Positions 1-8,541 are shown, counted from the first letter of the stretch. The stretch is 64,000 nt of DNA from an uncultured Muribaculaceae bacterium (GCA_904501735.1 CAJGBY010000006.1:45791-109790), one strand, 5' to 3'. Translations and numbers: made by a program. Notes: generated by a model from the letters alone, not told the origin.

Positions 1-75
1 AGCTAATTAACATTAGATTTTCTTGTAAGATGCACAAAAAAAGGCAGAAGTTAGGGCAAATTGGCAATTTATCCG

Positions 76-83
76 TAACTTTG
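76..83 (+). promoter_or_regulatory. candidate -7 promoter box for obgE
   Basis: TAACTTTG matches the Bacteroidota sigma-ABfr -7 consensus TAnnTTTG and lies 21 bases before the obgE start codon. No good TTTG -33 box stands at the usual distance, so this is only a candidate. Confidence 0.4.
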
Positions 84-104
84 TCGTCATAAAAATTAAT
101 ATAT

Positions 105-1304
105 ATGGCAGAATCAAATTTTATCGACTATGTAAAGATAATGTGTCGCTCGGGAAAGGGCGGTGCAGGGTCGAGACATTACCGCAGAGCGAAGTATGTA
201 CCAAAGGGAGGTCCTGATGGTGGCGACGGCGGTCGTGGTGGACATATTTTCTTGAAAGCAAATCGTAATTTGTGGACATTGCTCCACTTGAAATTCCAAC
301 GCCATGTGTTCGCTACAAATGGTGAATCGGGTGGACGAAATCGCAGTTTTGGTAAGGACGGCGAGGATCGCACTATTGAAGTGCCATGCGGAACTGCTGT
401 ATATGATGCTGAAACTGGAAAGTTCTTGTGTGATGTTACCGAAGACGGCGAAGTAGTGAAGTTGTTGAAAGGCGGAAAGGGTGGTCTTGGCAACTGCCAT
501 TTCGCAACAGCAACCAATCGCACCCCTCGTTATGCACAGCCAGGTGAGCCAGCAATCGAGAAGACTATTATTCTTGAGTTGAAATTGCTGGCTGATGTGG
601 GCCTTGTGGGATTTCCTAATGCAGGTAAATCTACTTTGTTGTCGTCGATTTCGGCAGCAAAACCTAAGATTGCAAACTATCCGTTTACAACACTTGAGCC
701 TAATCTTGGTATCGTGAGCTATCGCAACAATCAATCTTTTGTGATGGCCGATATTCCAGGTATTATCGAAGGCGCGAGCGAAGGTCGTGGTCTTGGATTG
801 CGCTTCTTGCGCCACATTGAACGCAATGCTGTGTTGTTGTTCATGGTTCCAGCCGATACTGATGACATAAAGAAAGAATATAGCATATTGTGCAACGAAT
901 TGCAACAATTCAATCCTGACTTGGTGGACAAGCCTCGTGTGCTTGCGATCACTAAGTGCGATATGCTCGACGATGAGCTAATGGACGAAATGCGTAATGA
1001 AGTGCCAGAAGGTGTGGAATGCGTGTTCATTTCGTCGGTAGCAAATATGGGATTGGTGGAGCTAAAAGATGCTCTATGGCGTGCAATTAATGACGAAAAC
1101 AACCGTATCCCAACAAAGATTACTCATCGCGACCTTGATGCTAAGCGCAGAGTGAAGGAAGAAGACGAATTTATCTTTGATGTGAGCGATATTCCAGTAG
1201 AAGAAGAGGAAGAATGGGATGAAGAATGGGACGACGAAGAAGAGTTCTATGACGATGACGACCAATTCATCTACGAAGGAAATCTCGACGAAGAGAATAA
1301 GTGA
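105..1304 (+). CDS. obgE: Obg family ribosome-assembly GTPase
   Basis: GTPase of the Obg/CgtA family, which acts on the large ribosomal subunit during assembly and in stress signalling. Residues 1-160 form the glycine-rich Obg fold (GGPDGGDGGRGG near 35-46). The G domain has P-loop GFPNAGKST at 169-177, switch I TTLEPN at 195-200, DIPG at 216-219 and TKCD at 283-286 in place of NKxD. The last 55 residues are strongly acidic (runs of E and D ending in LDEENK), as in other Bacteroidota Obg proteins, and replace the OCT domain of Firmicutes. Its stop codon overlaps the GTG start of the next gene, so the two are probably co-transcribed. Confidence 0.97.
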   Translation: MAESNFIDYVKIMCRSGKGGAGSRHYRRAKYVPKGGPDGGDGGRGGHIFLKANRNLWTLLHLKFQRHVFATNGESGGRNRSFGKDGEDRTIEVPCGTAVYDAETGKFLCDVTEDGEVVKLLKGGKGGLGNCHFATATNRTPRYAQPGEPAIEKTIILELKLLADVGLVGFPNAGKSTLLSSISAAKPKIANYPFTTLEPNLGIVSYRNNQSFVMADIPGIIEGASEGRGLGLRFLRHIERNAVLLFMVPADTDDIKKEYSILCNELQQFNPDLVDKPRVLAITKCDMLDDELMDEMRNEVPEGVECVFISSVANMGLVELKDALWRAINDENNRIPTKITHRDLDAKRRVKEEDEFIFDVSDIPVEEEEEWDEEWDDEEEFYDDDDQFIYEGNLDEENK

Positions 1305-2020
1305 TAGGCGTGCTTGAAATGCAGCGATATTCGGTAATTAAGGATAAGAATCCTCGTGAAATAGTGCTTTTGCGTGGTCGTGGCTGTCGATATAAGCGCT
1401 GTGCCTTTTGTGATTATCATGATGATGCGTCGGCAAATGAGACCGAAAATCTACAGATAAACAAGCAGGCGTTGGATAGCGTTACGGGCGAGTATGGGGT
1501 GCTTGAAGTAATCAACTCAGGCTCGTTTTGCGAACTCGAAGACAGTACATTGCGCCTTGTTGAGGAGGTGTGTGCGACAAAGGCTATCGGTACGGTGCAT
1601 TTTGAGTGTCATTGGCTATATCGCCACTATGTGCCAGCATTGCGAGAGCGATTTGCTAAAATCGGCGTTGCGTTGAAGATAAAAACAGGCGTTGAAACAT
1701 TTGATGCCGATTATCGTGAGCGCGTGATGCTTAAAGGCATAAGGGAAACATCTCCAGAGCGATTGAGTGAAGGATTTGATGAATGTTGTTTGCTATTTGG
1801 CTTGCCTGAGCAAACGGTAGAGTCGATGATAGCCGATGTAGAGACTGGCTTGCGCTATTTCAGTCGAGTGTGCGTAAATATCATGGTTGAGAACTCAGCA
1901 CCATTAAAGCCTGATCTTGCAGTGCGAGAGTTGTTTATAAAGGAAGTATATCCAAAATATAAAGATAACCTACGAGTAGATATATTGCTTCATAATACCG
2001 ATTTTGGGGTGGGAGCATAA
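1301..2020 (+). CDS. radical SAM protein, QueL-like (queuine salvage?)
   Basis: Small radical-SAM protein, 239 aa from GTG 1301 or 233 aa from ATG 1319; the sequence does not decide between them. The cluster motif near the N-terminus is GCRYKRCAFCDY, with cysteines at 29, 34 and 37. The spacing is therefore CX4CX2C rather than the canonical CX3CX2C. A barrel with a GVETFDADYRE segment follows, and there is no extra C-terminal iron-sulfur domain. The GTG start overlaps the obgE stop, and the next gene 15 bases on is a YhhQ-type transporter of queuosine precursors. Known: in gut bacteria the radical-SAM enzyme QueL converts queuine to preQ1. Inference: this is a QueL-like enzyme fed by the adjacent transporter. 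The radical-SAM class is well supported; the substrate is not proven. Confidence 0.75.
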   Translation: MIGVLEMQRYSVIKDKNPREIVLLRGRGCRYKRCAFCDYHDDASANETENLQINKQALDSVTGEYGVLEVINSGSFCELEDSTLRLVEEVCATKAIGTVHFECHWLYRHYVPALRERFAKIGVALKIKTGVETFDADYRERVMLKGIRETSPERLSEGFDECCLLFGLPEQTVESMIADVETGLRYFSRVCVNIMVENSAPLKPDLAVRELFIKEVYPKYKDNLRVDILLHNTDFGVGA

Positions 2021-2034
2021 TAAATGAAATAGAG

Positions 2035-2739
2035 ATGAATGAGGCGTTGCTGATATTATCATTTGTGCTTATATATGGCAGTGTGATGCTGTTTTATCGA
2101 ATATTTGGTAAAACAGGTCTTATTGCCATGAATGTACTTGTTACGATACTTGCTAATATTGAGGTGTTGTTGCTTGTGAATGCATTCGGCATAGAGATGA
2201 CACTTGGTAATGTGTTGTTTGCGAGCACATTCCTTATCACCGATGTGTTGAGCGAAAATCATAGCAAGAAAGATGCCAATAGGGCTGTGGTAATAGGTTC
2301 GGCATGTTCGGTGCTGTTTGTAGTGCTTTCTCAATTATGGCTATTATATATACCAAGTGCAAACGATTGGGCTCGAGGCGCATTCGAAACGATATTTGCC
2401 GTAACTCCACGGGTGGTGTGCGTGTCGCTATTGGTGTATCTTGTGTCGCAACTTACCGATGTGTGGTTGTACCACAAATGGTGGGATTGGTGCAAGAAGC
2501 GCTTTGGAGATGCCCGCAGTGGATTGTGGATAAGAAATAATGGTTCTACGCTGATTTCTCAGCTATTTAACACATTGTTATATACTTTTGGCGCATTTTA
2601 TGGCATGTACTCGATTGATGTGCTGTGGAGTATCTTTGTGAGTAGCTATGGTATATATATCGTTACGAGTTTGCTTGACACACCTGTGGTGTATTGGTGT
2701 CGACAAATACACGAAAAGTATCTTGTGAAGGGCGAGTAA
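2035..2739 (+). CDS. yhhQ: queuosine precursor transporter (YhhQ/VUT family)
   Basis: Integral membrane protein of 234 aa with about six hydrophobic segments, matching the DUF165/VUT family whose E. coli member YhhQ imports preQ0 and preQ1. Typical family features include the stretch FLITDVLSEN near residue 65, LVSQLTDVWLYHKW near 140 and the charged loop after it, and STLISQLFNT near 175. It lies 15 bases after the radical-SAM gene, which suggests a salvage pair feeding tRNA queuosine synthesis. Whether it takes preQ0, preQ1 or queuine cannot be read from the sequence. Confidence 0.9.
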   Translation: MNEALLILSFVLIYGSVMLFYRIFGKTGLIAMNVLVTILANIEVLLLVNAFGIEMTLGNVLFASTFLITDVLSENHSKKDANRAVVIGSACSVLFVVLSQLWLLYIPSANDWARGAFETIFAVTPRVVCVSLLVYLVSQLTDVWLYHKWWDWCKKRFGDARSGLWIRNNGSTLISQLFNTLLYTFGAFYGMYSIDVLWSIFVSSYGIYIVTSLLDTPVVYWCRQIHEKYLVKGE

Positions 2740-2800
2740 ATTTTAAAGTCCGACTTCTGAAGAAATAGAAAATCAACGAAAGGTTAGTTTGTAACAAATA

Positions 2801-2839
2801 AAATCCCCAACTTATGATTTCCATAAAGTTGGGGATTTT
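2801..2839. terminator. bidirectional hairpin terminator
   Basis: A perfect 13-bp inverted repeat (2801-2813 with 2826-2838, core TCCCCAACTT) around a 12-base loop, followed on the plus strand by a T-rich stretch. It separates the transporter (+) from the convergent frame ending at 2870 (-) and can serve both. Confidence 0.8.
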
Positions 2840-2869
2840 CGTTTATATATTTTTATTTTAGGATTGATG

Positions 2870-3283
2870 TTATTCTTTAGTGTCGCTCTTAGATTTGTTG
2901 CCAGTTGGAACAAAATCACTTTCTATCTTAGAATATCGGTAATCATACTCGCCGTCATTACACTTGATGGCTTTTAAAAAATATTCACTATCATCAGACA
3001 AAAGAATATACCATTGGTCATCACTTTCCTTGAATTCGTAAGCTTTTGGTGTAGGTGTTGGGTTCTCAACAAAATAGTTTGTCAAAGTGATCAATGCAAT
3101 GCTATCAATTGTTTCTTTTGTTGGATTTGCCATATTAGCTGGGGTTCCAACAAGAGTATTGAAGATAGAATCCACAGATATTTCATTATTCTTTACAAGC
3201 TTAGTAGAAAGCAAGAGTTTTTCGCTATCAACATCTTTTAAAGCTTTTACGAATGCATCGACTTGTTTTTTATTTGTTATAAT
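2870..3283 (-). pseudogene. start-less open frame directly after manA, unknown function
   Basis: Reading the minus strand, 137 codons are open from immediately after the manA stop (TAA 3286-3284), in the same frame as manA, down to a stop at 2870. The reading begins IITNKKQVDAFVKALK and has no ATG. The first conventional alternative is TTG at 3214, which leaves only 114 aa and cuts into what looks like a coherent N-terminal helix. The product is soluble, rich in K, D, E, N and S, without a signal peptide, and ends GNKSKSDTKE. I do not recognise the family. It may be a gene that lost its 5' end in a deletion beside manA, a gene starting at ATT or ATA, or a tail reached by stop-codon readthrough. 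It is A+T richer than its neighbours. Confidence 0.5.
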
Positions 3284-4255
3284 TTAAAGAGCTGTAGTGG
3301 AAATTAGCTCGGCGTTGCCTTTGATCTGAAGTTTTGCCGTGCATGCAGGCACAAGTACTGTTTCGCCTTGTCGCAAGGTAGTGTTATTGCCTTTATCATC
3401 GTTAATTTCAACATTGCCTTTCAAACACATAATGATGCGGAAAGATTGAGCATCAGGCGAAAGAATGTCGTGTTCTCCGTCTACAATGATACGGCTTGAG
3501 TTGAAACCATCACATTCAACAAGCTTGGTTTCACATACATTGTCAGAATTGCAAGTAGTGACATAGCTGTCGAGAACAGTGTAGTCTATAGCAGTTTTAG
3601 CGAGTTCGGTGTGAAGTTCGCGTGTGTTACCTTGCGCATCGCGACGGTTAAAGTCGTAAACGCGATAAGTGATGTCGCAAGTGGTTTGAACCTCAGCAAC
3701 TAAGTTACCTGCTCCAAGGCTGTGAATGCGACCAGCAGGAATGTAAATCATATCGCCTGGACGAGAATTGTGGCAAGTAACAACATCCATAATGGTGTTG
3801 TTGGCAACACGCATCTCATATTCCTTTGGAGAGATAGGTTGAGAGAAACCAATGTTAATCTTGCTGTTTTCGAGAGTGTCGATGATGTACCACATTTCGG
3901 TTTTACCGAGGCAGTTGTGGCGATTCTTTGCAATAGTATCGTTAGGGTGTACTTGCAATGAAAGGTCTTCTCTCGCATCGAGGAACTTAACAAGAATAGG
4001 GAAAGTGTCGCCATATTTAGCGTAGATAGGTTCGCCAACGAGTGCGCCTTTGTACTTTCTTATAAGCTCTACGATAGTCAATCCTAAGTCGGCTCCTTCG
4101 CACACCACAGATTCACGACCAGTAACTCCAGATATTTCCCAGCTTTCGCCTATCTGTTTCTGGTCGGTTACGATGCCCTTGTATTTAGCGATTCTCTCGC
4201 CACCCCAAAGCACCGATTTCAAGTATGGTTGAAATTTGAAAAAGCCTAAATTCAT
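3284..4255 (-). CDS. manA: mannose-6-phosphate isomerase, class I
   Basis: Zinc enzyme interconverting mannose 6-phosphate and fructose 6-phosphate, linking mannose use and GDP-mannose synthesis to glycolysis. The N-terminal cupin carries the expected metal ligands Q101 and H103 (in QVHPND), E120 (in KTEMWY) and H178 (in IPAGRIHSL). The signature VQTTCDITYRVYDFNRRD lies near 189-206. Length (323 aa) matches the short bacterial/Bacteroidota form. It appears to be transcribed alone from a promoter about 40 bases upstream. Just after its stop the same frame stays open for another 137 codons (see 2870-3283). Confidence 0.95.
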   Translation of the reverse strand: MNLGFFKFQPYLKSVLWGGERIAKYKGIVTDQKQIGESWEISGVTGRESVVCEGADLGLTIVELIRKYKGALVGEPIYAKYGDTFPILVKFLDAREDLSLQVHPNDTIAKNRHNCLGKTEMWYIIDTLENSKINIGFSQPISPKEYEMRVANNTIMDVVTCHNSRPGDMIYIPAGRIHSLGAGNLVAEVQTTCDITYRVYDFNRRDAQGNTRELHTELAKTAIDYTVLDSYVTTCNSDNVCETKLVECDGFNSSRIIVDGEHDILSPDAQSFRIIMCLKGNVEINDDKGNNTTLRQGETVLVPACTAKLQIKGNAELISTTAL

Positions 4256-4289
4256 AAGTGATTGATACTTTTTATATTATTATAAGGTG

Positions 4290-4297
4290 CAAAGGTA
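4290..4297 (-). promoter_or_regulatory. candidate -7 box for manA
   Basis: CAAAGGTA on the plus strand reads TACCTTTG on the minus strand, a match to TAnnTTTG, 35 bases upstream of the manA ATG. No clear -33 TTTG is seen. Confidence 0.4.
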
Positions 4298-4362
4298 CAA
4301 TAAATTTTCCGATATATGGTAGTGTTGCGCTGATTTTTAAGGGAATGGCGGTGAATGGGCAT

Positions 4363-4399
4363 AAAAAAACACCATTCTTCGGTGAATAGAAGAATGGTG
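4363..4399 (-). terminator. rho-independent terminator after meaB
   Basis: On the minus strand an 11-bp perfect stem (4399-4389 with 4380-4370, CACCATTCTTC) with an 8-base loop is followed by a run of seven T. It ends the DUF1573-DUF1573-meaB transcript. Confidence 0.85.
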
Positions 4400-4423
4400 A
4401 ATGTGAGTTGATGTATTGTTTTG

Positions 4424-5521
4424 TTATGATTGGCGTAGTTTTTCGAAGTAGCGATTAAGAATGTCGTGTGCTGCCACGAAAGAACTTTGCTTGTTGCTCA
4501 AAACAAGATTTTCTTTGCTGATGAGCAAGTCTTCGATTTCGGGATCGTTGTAGAAACTTGCTTGTAGACGCTCGTTGATAGTTTCAATCATCCAATACTT
4601 GTCTTGTTCGCGTCGTTTTTGTTCGAAATAGCCGTTGGCCTTTACAAATTCAAAGTATCGGTCAATCATATCCCACACCTCAGGAATACCAATTTCGTAG
4701 TAGCCAGAGTAGGTTAGCACTTCAGGTGTCCATCCACTTGGAGGAAGAGGGAACAAGTGTAGCGCGTTGCGGAACTGAGTTTGAGCAAGTTTTGCACGAT
4801 CGATGTTGTCTCCATCGGCTTTGTTGATAACGATACCATCGGCCATTTCCATAATACCACGCTTGATACCTTGCAACTCGTCGCCCGTACCAGCAAGCTG
4901 AATGAGCAAGAAAAAGTCGACCATAGAGTGAGCAGCAGTTTCGCTTTGTCCCACACCTACAGTTTCAACGATGATATTGTTGTAGCCTGCCGCTTCACAA
5001 AGAATAATGCTTTCACGAGTTTTGCGTGCAACACCACCGAGTGAGCCAGCCGATGGGCTAGGACGAATGAATGCGTCGGGGTGAAGGGTTAGTTTCTCCA
5101 TGCGAGTCTTGTCGCCGAGGATACTACCTTTAGAGCGTTCGCTACTTGGGTCGATGGCAAGAACCGCGAGTTTGCCACCATTTTTAAGTACATGTAGCCC
5201 GAATACATCAATAGATGTACTTTTACCAGCTCCAGGTACACCAGTGATACCAATGCGTCGAGAGTTGCCCGAATAAGGCAGACACTTCTCGATGACTTCT
5301 TGAGCCACAGCCTGATGTTCAGGATTGTGGCTTTCGACAAGAGTAACTGCTTGGCTTAGAATGCTTAGGTTTCCTTTAAGAATACCCTCAACATATTCGG
5401 CAGCGCTAAGAAGTGTGCGACGGCGTTTACGCTTGAGATATGGGTTAACGATTGGCGGTTGTGCAACGCCCTCGTTGACAGTTAGTCCGAGATATTTTTC
5501 GTCGTTTTCAGGATGTTCCAT
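4424..5521 (-). CDS. meaB: MeaB/ArgK-type G3E GTPase (methylmalonyl-CoA mutase chaperone)
   Basis: P-loop GTPase that protects and reloads adenosylcobalamin on methylmalonyl-CoA mutase, used in the succinate-propionate pathway of Bacteroidales. Motifs: P-loop GVPGAGKST near residue 94, ETVGVGQSE as switch/Walker B, and NKADGDN as base-recognition loop. I chose ATG 5521 (MEHPENDEKYLG, 365 aa). An upstream ATG at 5566 would add 15 atypical residues and overlap the stop of the previous gene. The mutase genes mutAB are not in this window; the partner here is a DUF1573 gene 25 bases upstream. Confidence 0.93.
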   Translation of the reverse strand: MEHPENDEKYLGLTVNEGVAQPPIVNPYLKRKRRRTLLSAAEYVEGILKGNLSILSQAVTLVESHNPEHQAVAQEVIEKCLPYSGNSRRIGITGVPGAGKSTSIDVFGLHVLKNGGKLAVLAIDPSSERSKGSILGDKTRMEKLTLHPDAFIRPSPSAGSLGGVARKTRESIILCEAAGYNNIIVETVGVGQSETAAHSMVDFFLLIQLAGTGDELQGIKRGIMEMADGIVINKADGDNIDRAKLAQTQFRNALHLFPLPPSGWTPEVLTYSGYYEIGIPEVWDMIDRYFEFVKANGYFEQKRREQDKYWMIETINERLQASFYNDPEIEDLLISKENLVLSNKQSSFVAAHDILNRYFEKLRQS

Positions 5522-5546
5522 ATATGAGATGTTTTTAGTTTTTTTG

Positions 5547-6638
5547 TTAGTTATTAATTGTTCCAACGATGCGCACCGATTGTTGAGGCGTGGTGGGGTC
5601 GTTGGTGATGATGAGCAGTTTCTCGTTTATGATGTTGGAAAATTGAGCTGCGTTGGCAGTTACGCTCACTTTAGCCGATTTTCCGGGTTTGATTTTCGTC
5701 TTTTTGCATGAAACAGAGATACCCTTAGCGAGTGTGTAGATGCGGCGAATGATAAGCGGCGATTTACCGTTGTTGGAGATTTCAAATGTTGCCGTAGCAA
5801 TAGAATCGGTAGCCGATATTGCGCCAAGGTTTATTCTGTCGGTAGAAACTTTAGCCACAGGAGCATTTTGGCGTTGCTCTTGAGTGAGAGTGCCGAAGTT
5901 CTCGTTGATGAACGCTGTGATGTCGATGTCGGCAATGCCAGCCACTGCAGCAGTGGTGTGCAACACAGGAATGGCTTCGATGGTGAAATTGTGTTGCGAA
6001 AGTCCCCAATTCTTATCCTTGTCGGAGTTGTAGGTTATAGTAATGGTGGCAGTTGAGCCAGGTGATGCGACTGGTGGTATCATATCCACTTTGATGAGCT
6101 CGGGAACATGAGAGAATTCAGCACGCAAAGAGTCGTGGCTTGAGTTGTATACATTGATGAATTGCGTGCGCGTGCGTCCCTTGGTAATATCGCCAAAAGG
6201 AACGATGCGGCGGTTGAGACGGAGCGCGCCCACACTCTCAGGGTATTGTGCTTGAATGGTGCTTGGTGAAGCTATTACATTGCCTTTGATGGTGAGAGTG
6301 CATTTGTGAGGCGAAGCATTAGTGTAGACATAAATGTCTTTCTCGAATTGTCCAGGTCGGCCTACAGGGTTGTAGGTTACAGTTACCGAAGCCGTGTCGC
6401 CAGGGGCAATCGATTTGGTGGTGTATTGTGTGGCTGTGCAGCCACAAGTAGCACGCACATTGGTGATGCGCATATTGCTATCGGTAGTGTTGACCATATT
6501 GAACACATAGGACATCTTGCCCGCCTCTTCGCTGAAAGAGCCGAAGTGGTGGGTAGTGGTGAGCCAAGTTGCCGAACTTTGAGCTTGCGCCAAAAGAGTT
6601 GCCAAGATGAGCACTATGGTAAACAATACGCGAGTCAT
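5547..6638 (-). CDS. secreted DUF1573 protein, multi-domain
   Basis: Exported protein of 363 aa with a signal peptide over about residues 1-20 (ending in AQAQS) and at least two immunoglobulin/ASH-like beta-sandwich repeats. The first repeat has the DUF1573 hallmark GCTATQYTTKSIAPGD followed by VTYNPVGRPGQFEKDI. A last module near 265-360 has SNNGKSPLIIRRIYT and ends in a PQQSVRIVG strand. The family is common in Bacteroidota and its function is not established; some members resemble abnormal-spindle/Hydin-like domains. It lies 18 bases after a smaller paralogue and 25 bases before meaB, so it sits in a three-gene operon. Confidence 0.85.
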   Translation of the reverse strand: MTRVLFTIVLILATLLAQAQSSATWLTTTHHFGSFSEEAGKMSYVFNMVNTTDSNMRITNVRATCGCTATQYTTKSIAPGDTASVTVTYNPVGRPGQFEKDIYVYTNASPHKCTLTIKGNVIASPSTIQAQYPESVGALRLNRRIVPFGDITKGRTRTQFINVYNSSHDSLRAEFSHVPELIKVDMIPPVASPGSTATITITYNSDKDKNWGLSQHNFTIEAIPVLHTTAAVAGIADIDITAFINENFGTLTQEQRQNAPVAKVSTDRINLGAISATDSIATATFEISNNGKSPLIIRRIYTLAKGISVSCKKTKIKPGKSAKVSVTANAAQFSNIINEKLLIITNDPTTPQQSVRIVGTINN

Positions 6639-6656
6639 AACTGCTGATGCTTGATG

Positions 6657-7055
6657 TTATTTTTCGGGTGCAGGGATGGTTGTGCCTTCAATGTAGAGTG
6701 TTGTGCGTCGTTCGCGTCCGTTGGTGCGCACTTTAATGTCCTTCTTGAAAGCGCCTGGTCGTCCTGCAGGGTTGTAGTATACTTTGATTTTGCCCGATTT
6801 GCCTGGAGCGATGGGGCGTTTGGTAAATTCGCGAGTAGTGCAACCACATGACACAGCCACATCGATGATGAGTAGAGGTTTGTTACCTGTGTTTACTACT
6901 TCGAAAGTGGTATTTACAGGTCCATTCTCTTCCTTGATGATGCCGAAATCGTAAGTTTTTTCGGGGAATGTGGCTTGCGCATATTTATTGTCGTTGGCAA
7001 TGGAAACGCCGAATGCCATTATCATTGTAACGAGTGAGAAAATGAGTCGTTTCAT
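6657..7055 (-). CDS. secreted DUF1573 protein, single domain
   Basis: 132 aa, with a signal peptide over residues 1-20 and one DUF1573 domain. Diagnostic segments are NTGNKPLLIIDVAVSCGCT near 56-74, KRPIAPGKSG near 79-88 and VYYNPAGRPGAFKKDI near 92-107, close to the matching parts of the larger gene that follows. This looks like a tandem duplication with size divergence. It is first in the operon with the larger paralogue and meaB. Function is unknown; location is predicted outside the inner membrane. Confidence 0.85.
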   Translation of the reverse strand: MKRLIFSLVTMIMAFGVSIANDNKYAQATFPEKTYDFGIIKEENGPVNTTFEVVNTGNKPLLIIDVAVSCGCTTREFTKRPIAPGKSGKIKVYYNPAGRPGAFKKDIKVRTNGRERRTTLYIEGTTIPAPEK

Positions 7056-7138
7056 ATTAAAAAGGTGGTTTTTAATGTTTCAACGCGCCTACTTTGACGA
7101 AAGTTTATGTGTTGGAGTTGAAAATATTAGTTTGATGA

Positions 7139-7146
7139 CAAAAATA
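7139..7146 (-). promoter_or_regulatory. candidate -7 box for the DUF1573-meaB operon
   Basis: CAAAAATA on the plus strand is TATTTTTG on the minus strand, matching TAnnTTTG, 84 bases before the first DUF1573 start codon. Only the -7 element is visible. Confidence 0.35.
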
Positions 7147-7182
7147 CGAATTAAAGTCAAGAAATAGGTATAAAAAATGTAA

Positions 7183-7224
7183 AAAAAGAAAAGCTCCACT
7201 ACCAACAATGAGTAGCGGAGCTTT
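7183..7224 (-). terminator. terminator after serS
   Basis: Minus-strand stem of 13 bp with one G-U pair (7224-7212 with 7202-7190, core AAAGCTCC) followed by TCTTTTTTT. It is the first strong terminator downstream of the whole rsmH-to-serS gene run. Confidence 0.85.
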
Positions 7225-7249
7225 GAGAATAAATATCGATTGTGAAATA

Positions 7250-8521
7250 TTAGTCGATAATATCGAAACCAGTGTACTTTTGAAGTATCTTAGGAACGCG
7301 AATTCCTTCAGGCGTTTGGTTGTTTTCAAGAAGAGCAGCCATGATGCGAGGAAGAGCAAGAGCCGAGCCATTAAGAGTGTGGCAAAGCACTGTCTTCTTG
7401 TCGTCGCCACGGTAGCGACACTTCAAACGATTAGCTTGATAGCTTTCGAAGTTTGATACCGAGCTAACTTCCAACCAACGCTTTTGAGCACCTGACCATA
7501 CTTCAAAGTCGAAAGTGATAGCAGATGTGAAGCTCATATCACCACCGCACAAGCGAAGAATGTGCCAAGGAAGTTCAAGCTTTTCAAGAAGACCTTGAAC
7601 ATGATCCTTCATTTCTTCAAGAGCAGCGTAAGAGCATTCAGGCTTTTCGATGCGAACGATTTCTACCTTGTCGAATTGGTGTAGACGGTTAAGACCGCGT
7701 ACATCCTTACCGTAAGAACCAGCTTCGCGACGGAAACATGCTGAGTAAGCACAATTCTTCTTAGGAAGATCCTTTTGGTCGAAGATAACATCGCGATAGA
7801 TGTTAGTTACAGGAACTTCGGCAGTAGGGATAAGGTAAAGGTTGTCAAGACCACAGTGATACATTTGACCTTCTTTGTCAGGAAGTTGGCCTGTACCATA
7901 ACCTGAAGCTTCGTTCACTACATAAGGAGGTTGTACTTCAACATATCCAGCTTCGCTTGCTTCGTCAAGGAAGAATTGGATAAGAGCGCGTTGAAGGCGT
8001 GCGCCCTTTCCGATGTAAACAGGGAAACCAGCACCAGTGATTTTTACACCAAGGTCGAAATCGATGATGTTGTATTTCTTAGCCAAATCCCAATGAGGAA
8101 GAGCATCTTCAGCTAGTTCTGGCATAGGACCACCTTCTTTTTCAACGACATTGTCTTCGGCAGTTTTGCCAAGAGGAACCATGTCGCAAGGCATGTTAGG
8201 AATGTTGAGAAGAATGCTTGTGATTTCGTCTTCGGCTACCTTCAATTCTTCGTCAATAGCCTTATTGTTTTCTTTAAGTTCAGCCACCTTAGCCTTAGCT
8301 TCTTCGGCTTCTTCTTTCTTGCCTTGTTTCATCAAAGCACCGATAGCAGCAGCCATCTTGTTAAGTTCGGCAGCTTGATTGTCGCGTGCTTGTTGACGAT
8401 TGCGACGCACTTTGTCGAGTTCGATGATGCGTTCGATGTGAGCGCGCGCATCAAAATGTTTCACCGCCAAGCGTTCGATAACCGCTTCGGGATTCTCTTT
8501 AATAACAGATAGAGTTAACAT
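7250..8521 (-). CDS. serS: seryl-tRNA synthetase
   Basis: Class II aminoacyl-tRNA synthetase that charges tRNA(Ser) and tRNA(Sec). Residues 1-110 form the long antiparallel coiled-coil arm. The catalytic core follows with motif 2 in ACFRREAGSYGKDVRG near 280 and motif 3 in ALPRIMAALLENNQ near 390. Length 423 aa is standard. It lies 20 bases downstream of the yqeY-like gene and may be reached by transcription from the division cluster, since no terminator is seen between them. Confidence 0.97.
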   Translation of the reverse strand: MLTLSVIKENPEAVIERLAVKHFDARAHIERIIELDKVRRNRQQARDNQAAELNKMAAAIGALMKQGKKEEAEEAKAKVAELKENNKAIDEELKVAEDEITSILLNIPNMPCDMVPLGKTAEDNVVEKEGGPMPELAEDALPHWDLAKKYNIIDFDLGVKITGAGFPVYIGKGARLQRALIQFFLDEASEAGYVEVQPPYVVNEASGYGTGQLPDKEGQMYHCGLDNLYLIPTAEVPVTNIYRDVIFDQKDLPKKNCAYSACFRREAGSYGKDVRGLNRLHQFDKVEIVRIEKPECSYAALEEMKDHVQGLLEKLELPWHILRLCGGDMSFTSAITFDFEVWSGAQKRWLEVSSVSNFESYQANRLKCRYRGDDKKTVLCHTLNGSALALPRIMAALLENNQTPEGIRVPKILQKYTGFDIID

Positions 8522-8541
8522 TTTCTTATATATGTTTTTGA

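Noticed and set aside
114..908. Long open frame (264 codons) on the minus strand opposite obgE
   Set aside because: It is antisense to a certain gene, its translation is rich in H, C and Q without any recognisable domain, and such frames recur opposite other well-coded genes here.
5522..5566. Earlier ATG for meaB at 5566
   Set aside because: It overlaps the stop of the preceding gene and adds 15 residues unlike the family; ATG 5521 gives the usual start.
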